From: an uncultured Oscillospiraceae bacterium
Lineage (GTDB): Bacteria; Bacillota; Clostridia; Oscillospirales; Ruminococcaceae
Reading direction: 5' to 3'
DNA length: 62,811 bases
Assembly: GCA_905197685.1 (NCBI GenBank)
Contig: CAJJZS010000013.1
Coordinates: forward strand, 1 to 62,811
Shown here: positions 59,638-62,811 of the stretch, piece after piece
How positions within the stretch are numbered: position 1 is the stretch's first letter
Layout: each line of letters starts with the position of its first letter
The notes under the pieces: generated by a model
Seen by the model: the letters and a program-made list of their open reading frames with translations, nothing else
The model's database searches: none
What the model was told of the DNA's origin: nothing
Position numbers and translations under genes: made by a program

Positions 59638-60162
59638 ATGAAGCGGGCTTTGATCGTAGTGGATTACCAGAATGATTTTGTAGACGGGGCGTTGGGTTTC
59701 CCGAAAGCGGCAGAGTTGGAGCAGCCAATCTGCGAAAAGATTGCGCAGTATCGAAAAGAGGGCGCGCAGATTATCTTTACCTTTGACACCCATGACGAAA
59801 CCTATCTGCAAACGCAGGAGGGAAAAAAACTGCCGGTTCCCCATTGTAAAAAAGGGACGGAGGGCTGGCAGCTGTACGGAAAGGTGCAGACAATGCGTCA
59901 GCCGCAGGATCCGAGCTTTGAAAAGCCCTGCTTCGGCTCTTGGGAGCTTGCCGAATATGCAAAAAAACAGAAGTTCGAGCAGATAGAACTGTGCGGCGTA
60001 GTTTCCAATATTTGTGTGCTTTCTAACGCGGCGCTGCTGAAAGCAGCGCTGCCGGAAGCGCAGATTCTTGTTGATTCTGCCTGTACCGCAAGCAATGATG
60101 ACCAGATGAACCAAAAGGCGCTGGATGTGCTGGAGGGGATTCAGGTACGGGTGATCAGATAA
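59638..60162 (+). CDS. Isochorismatase/nicotinamidase-like cysteine hydrolase
   Basis: 174 residues. Catalytic triad readable as Asp9 (VVDYQNDFV), Lys96 (SFEKPCFG) and Cys126 (GVVSNICVLSNA). TFDTHDETY and the HCKKGTEGW segment resemble nicotinamidases, with possible metal ligands, but other amidases of the family are possible. GGGAGG before the ATG. Cotranscribed with the D-aminopeptidase. Confidence 0.88.
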   Translation: MKRALIVVDYQNDFVDGALGFPKAAELEQPICEKIAQYRKEGAQIIFTFDTHDETYLQTQEGKKLPVPHCKKGTEGWQLYGKVQTMRQPQDPSFEKPCFGSWELAEYAKKQKFEQIELCGVVSNICVLSNAALLKAALPEAQILVDSACTASNDDQMNQKALDVLEGIQVRVIR

Positions 60163-60281
60163 ATAAAAAAGTAAAATCATGATAGTATTGTGAAAAAATA
60201 GAGTGAAGTATTTTTGGTATATTTAATGAAGGAACTTGTGAGAAAATTTTTGTGTGAGAGTACAATGAGGGAGGAAATATC

Positions 60282-61316
60282 ATGATTTATTTTAACTGTG
60301 ACTATGTAGAGGGCGGACATCCGAAAATTTTGGAGAAGCTGGCAGAAAGCAACATGGAGCAGCTTCCGGGTTACAGCACCGACCTTTACTGCGAAAGCGC
60401 AAGAAAGAAGATTCAGAAAGCCTGCGGCAGAGAGGACGCCGACGTACACTTTATGGTGGGCGGAACACAGACCAACCTGACAGCAATTTCCGCAATTTTG
60501 CGCCCGTATCAGGGTGTAATCGCAGCGGATGAGGGACATATCGCCTGCCACGAAACCGGCGCGATTGAAGCGACCGGACACAAAGTTCTGCCGCTGCCGG
60601 CAACAGACGGTTTAATTAGCGGCGAGCAGGTCAGAGAATACTGCCGCCATCATCAGTGCGACAGCATGAGAGAACATACCGTGCAGCCGGGCATGGTGTA
60701 TATCTCGTTCCCGACCGAAATCGGAACACTGTATACAAAGCAGCAGCTGACAGAACTCAGCGAGGCTTGCCATGAATGCGGAATTCCGCTGTACATTGAC
60801 GGCGCGCGCATGGGTTACGGCTTGACCAGTCCGGACACAGACGTTACTTTGGAAGATATTGCAAACCTGAGCGATATGTTCTACATCGGCGGAACAAAAT
60901 GCGGCGCATTGTTGGGCGAAGCACTGGTTATCACCAACGAATCGCTGAAAAAAGATTTCCGTTATATTATTAAGGAACACGGCGCGCTGCTTGCAAAGGG
61001 TCGCCTGCTGGGAATCCAGTTTGACGTTTTGTTTGAGGACAACCTCTACTTTACCATCTGCAAACAGGCGGTGGATTACTCGATTGCAATCCGCAAAGCG
61101 TTTGAAGCAAAGGGGATTCAGATGTGGGGCGATTCTTCCACCAATCAGCAGTTTGCCATCTTAACCGACGAGCAGATGGAAACTTTGGGCAAAAAATATG
61201 CGTACCAGGATTGGGAACGCTATGACGATACCCACACCGTTGTTCGTTTCTGCACCAGCTGGGGAACCAAAGAAGAAAACGTACAGGCTTTAATTGAAGA
61301 TATTGCGAAGCTGTAA
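60282..61316 (+). CDS. Threonine aldolase family protein (PLP)
   Basis: 344 residues, beta-eliminating lyase/low-specificity threonine aldolase fold. PLP Lys206 in FYIGGTKCGALLG; Asp173/Arg176 in YIDGARMGYG; His and Gly-rich phosphate site in MVGGTQTNLTAI. Cleaves L-threonine or allo-threonine to glycine and acetaldehyde, or acts on a related beta-hydroxy amino acid. GGGAGG before the ATG. Terminator follows. Confidence 0.92.
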   Translation: MIYFNCDYVEGGHPKILEKLAESNMEQLPGYSTDLYCESARKKIQKACGREDADVHFMVGGTQTNLTAISAILRPYQGVIAADEGHIACHETGAIEATGHKVLPLPATDGLISGEQVREYCRHHQCDSMREHTVQPGMVYISFPTEIGTLYTKQQLTELSEACHECGIPLYIDGARMGYGLTSPDTDVTLEDIANLSDMFYIGGTKCGALLGEALVITNESLKKDFRYIIKEHGALLAKGRLLGIQFDVLFEDNLYFTICKQAVDYSIAIRKAFEAKGIQMWGDSSTNQQFAILTDEQMETLGKKYAYQDWERYDDTHTVVRFCTSWGTKEENVQALIEDIAKL

Positions 61317-61349
61317 CAGAAAAAACAACGGAAGAAAAATGAAATTGAA

Positions 61350-61386
61350 GAAAGCGGTTTGCATTTTGTGCAGACCGCTTTTTTAA
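61350..61386. terminator. Terminator after threonine aldolase
   Basis: Stem AAGCGGTTTGCA / TGCAGACCGCTT (one mismatch), five-base loop, T run. Confidence 0.85.
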
Positions 61387-61439
61387 CAGCTTGTATTGAG
61401 GGGATATGTTATGATAAAAAAGATTTGATGAACAGGAAA

Positions 61440-61898
61440 TCATGAAATTTTTCTTATCGGAAAATAAAGATAATCCTTTCCTGTTTCAGGGTCGGTATAA
61501 TCGTGTACTGCTCCGACCAAAGGAATGTTATTTTTATTCATATATTGAATAGTGTTGTCAAATGCTCCCGGGCAGCTTTCGACAACGATATATTCATAAC
61601 CCGGTACAGTCCATTTTGTCCACCCGTCGGGCGCTTGCGCATTATCAACACATTCTACTCCAGCCAGATACAAGCCTTTCCGAAAGTTATCTTCCCACGG
61701 CTGAAACGAATGAGAAAAATCGGACATGACGCCCCATACCCCCACAATATTTCCGTTTGCATCTTTTTTTGCCAAGGGCGCCACTTCGGGGAAATGAGTG
61801 TTTGCATCATGCCACAGCTTTTGAATAAACCCTTCTCCGTCCAAAGTAGAGCCTTCTTTTCCGATGACAACAAATGATTTTTTAATTACTTTATTCAT
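61440..61898 (-). CDS. GyrI-like/effector-binding domain protein
   Basis: 152 residues. Fits the GyrI-like small-molecule binding fold (AraC effector-binding type): VVIGKEGSTLDGEGFIQKLW, VAPLAKKDANGNIVGVWGV, LYLAGVECVD, WTVPGYEYIVVES and the final DYLYFPIRKI. No DNA-binding domain, so a stand-alone binder. Start at 61898 after AAGGAG. Overlaps the upstream GrpB-like gene by eight bases. Confidence 0.85.
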   Translation of the reverse strand: MNKVIKKSFVVIGKEGSTLDGEGFIQKLWHDANTHFPEVAPLAKKDANGNIVGVWGVMSDFSHSFQPWEDNFRKGLYLAGVECVDNAQAPDGWTKWTVPGYEYIVVESCPGAFDNTIQYMNKNNIPLVGAVHDYTDPETGKDYLYFPIRKIS

Positions 61899-62469
61899 AC
61901 TGTTTCTCCTTAAATTCAGAGCGGTTTGTATGTGATTGGTTCGCTCTCCACAAACTCGCTTCTTCAAGCAGCTTTTCTACCAACTGCTGCTTTCCTTGTG
62001 TGTATTGTTTGCGTTCCTCGGAAAAACGAACGGCTAATTTTTGCTTTAAATCGTCATATGCCATAGCTTTTTCGGGAAAAGTATTCAGATAATCGCGGAA
62101 GTTGATATAATTGTTCCATTCTTTTCCGTTCTGTTTTACCACATGGATATGATGTGTCCGAAAATCTTTTTCAAAATCGCCTTTTACAAATAAAATCTGT
62201 CCGGAAACATCTTCGCCTCGAAAAATAAATCCGTTTTTGTTTAACCTCTCGATATACGGCATAATATCGTTTAACTCAGAAACACCTACCGCAAAATCAA
62301 GAATCGGTTTTGCATGGATTGCAGGAATGGCAGTACTGCCGATGTGCTGAATATCGACAGCAGTATTGCCCAAGAGATATTTTAATTCTTCAATGGTTTG
62401 TTTTGCTTCTTTATCCCATTCATCCTGATGTGCCGTTAGTTTTACGGTTCCTCTTTTCAGCCCTATCAT
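61891..62469 (-). CDS. GrpB/UPF0157 nucleotidyltransferase-like protein
   Basis: 192 residues. Contains IQHIGSTAIPAIHAKPILDFAVGV (HxGSTSVPG-like loop and catalytic Asp) and RTHHIHVV, marking the GrpB family with a nucleotidyltransferase-like fold and unknown substrate. ATG at 62469 with AAAGGGGG upstream. Cotranscribed with the GyrI-like gene. Confidence 0.88.
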   Translation of the reverse strand: MIGLKRGTVKLTAHQDEWDKEAKQTIEELKYLLGNTAVDIQHIGSTAIPAIHAKPILDFAVGVSELNDIMPYIERLNKNGFIFRGEDVSGQILFVKGDFEKDFRTHHIHVVKQNGKEWNNYINFRDYLNTFPEKAMAYDDLKQKLAVRFSEERKQYTQGKQQLVEKLLEEASLWRANQSHTNRSEFKEKQYE

Positions 62470-62596
62470 ATGAAAAATTCCCCCTTTGAAGCCAGATGTT
62501 TTTCTCTATTTTATCATGATTTTTTGTCTTTATCAATGTACGAATGTGCGGAAAAACGGTATCAGAGGGAGGAAAGAGGGGCGGGGAAGTTTGGGT

Positions 62597-62811
62597 TTTA
62601 AAGTGAGGGCAAATTCGCGAAACAGGGAGCAGGCTCAGCCAAGATTTGGAAAGAGTGTATCGTCTAAGAAGAAACGAGTCCGTCGGGAGGACGGACGAAC
62701 GGCGCGGGTAGGGGAGGTTTCGGATTTAAAGTGAGGGCAAATTCGCGAAACAGGGAGCAGGCTCAGCCAAGATTTGGAAAGAGTGTATCGTCTAAGAAGA
62801 AACGAGTCCGT
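62597..62811. repeat. Tandem repeat with 128-bp period, cut by window end
   Basis: The 87 bases 62597-62683 recur without change at 62725-62811. Unit start TTTAAAGTGAGGGCAAATTC, unit inner part AGGCTCAGCCAAGATTTGG, then GTGTATCGTCTAAGAAG. Between copies, GTCCGTC...GACGGAC (7-bp stem) and G-rich DNA. The array probably continues outside. I do not recognise it. Confidence 0.9.

Noticed and set aside
62486..62734. Basic 82-residue ORF entering the tandem repeat
   Set aside because: Starts in the leader of the divergent GrpB gene without a ribosome site; most of it is translation of the repeat unit.

Overview
The window looks like a chromosomal segment of a strictly anaerobic, gut-type Clostridia (Firmicutes), most likely an Oscillospiraceae/Ruminococcaceae relative. 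The case rests on an NAD-linked [FeFe]-hydrogenase, strong GGAGG ribosome-binding sites, frequent TTG/GTG starts, AT-rich intergenic DNA with textbook sigma-A promoters, the Firmicutes arrangement SRP RNA-dnaX-ybaB-recR, and a thiamine operon of the thiW type. I see no plasmid, phage or insertion-sequence genes, no CRISPR array and no tRNA or rRNA genes.

Layout. 0.4-4.2 kb: three-gene NADH/[FeFe]-hydrogenase operon behind a possible Rex site. 4.2-6.1 kb: LysR regulator divergent from an aspartate/glutamate racemase, sharing one palindromic double promoter. 6.3-7.9 kb: NfeD and SPFH membrane proteins. 8.2-16.5 kb: purine operon purE-C-F-M-N, a PurO-type IMP cyclohydrolase, a stand-alone AICAR formyltransferase, and purD, preceded by a long leader with a small ORF and a terminator. 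16.6-19.1 kb: HelD-like helicase and a candidate small RNA. 19.3-23.5 kb: MATE pump, cytidine deaminase, CPBP protease, GNAT acetyltransferase and APH-fold kinase. 23.9-29.1 kb (minus): two regulators, a FucI/AraA-type isomerase and xylulokinase. 29.4-32.1 kb: M20 amidohydrolase and MFS transporter under a repeat-rich operator. 32.1-33.3 kb: flavodoxin-ferredoxin protein and ArsR repressor. 33.4-37.1 kb: amino-acid ABC transporter with an AbgB-like hydrolase. 37.4-38.6 kb: a C-rich small RNA candidate divergent from a repeat-bearing lipoprotein. 38.7-41.6 kb: recR, ybaB, dnaX and SRP RNA. 42-43.9 kb: NYN-domain protein and a small membrane protein. 43.9-49.7 kb: phospholipid/glycolipid genes downstream of a two-component system. 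49.8-54.4 kb: TPP-riboswitch-controlled thiW-M-E-D-C. 54.4-57.1 kb: small membrane proteins among structured repeats. 57.3-62.5 kb: UMF1-type transporter, D-aminopeptidase, cysteine hydrolase, threonine aldolase, GyrI-like and GrpB-like proteins. 62.6 kb to the end: start of a tandem 128-bp repeat.

The most interesting material is regulatory. (1) An 11-bp-period triple direct repeat (GTTGAN) lies upstream of both the two-component operon and the phospholipid operon, so a specific regulon can be proposed. (2) A five-copy structured repeat sits downstream of minus-strand genes, and two copies are joined to a duplicated promoter-plus-hairpin leader serving unrelated genes. (3) Two small RNA candidates have their own promoters and terminators and carry CCU-rich or C-rich segments. 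(4) The purine leader has a Cys/Trp-containing ORF ending six bases before a terminator. (5) dnaX contains an E. coli-like A-AAA-AAG slippery site with a -1 stop after five further codons. All assignments come from reading the sequence; no database search was run.
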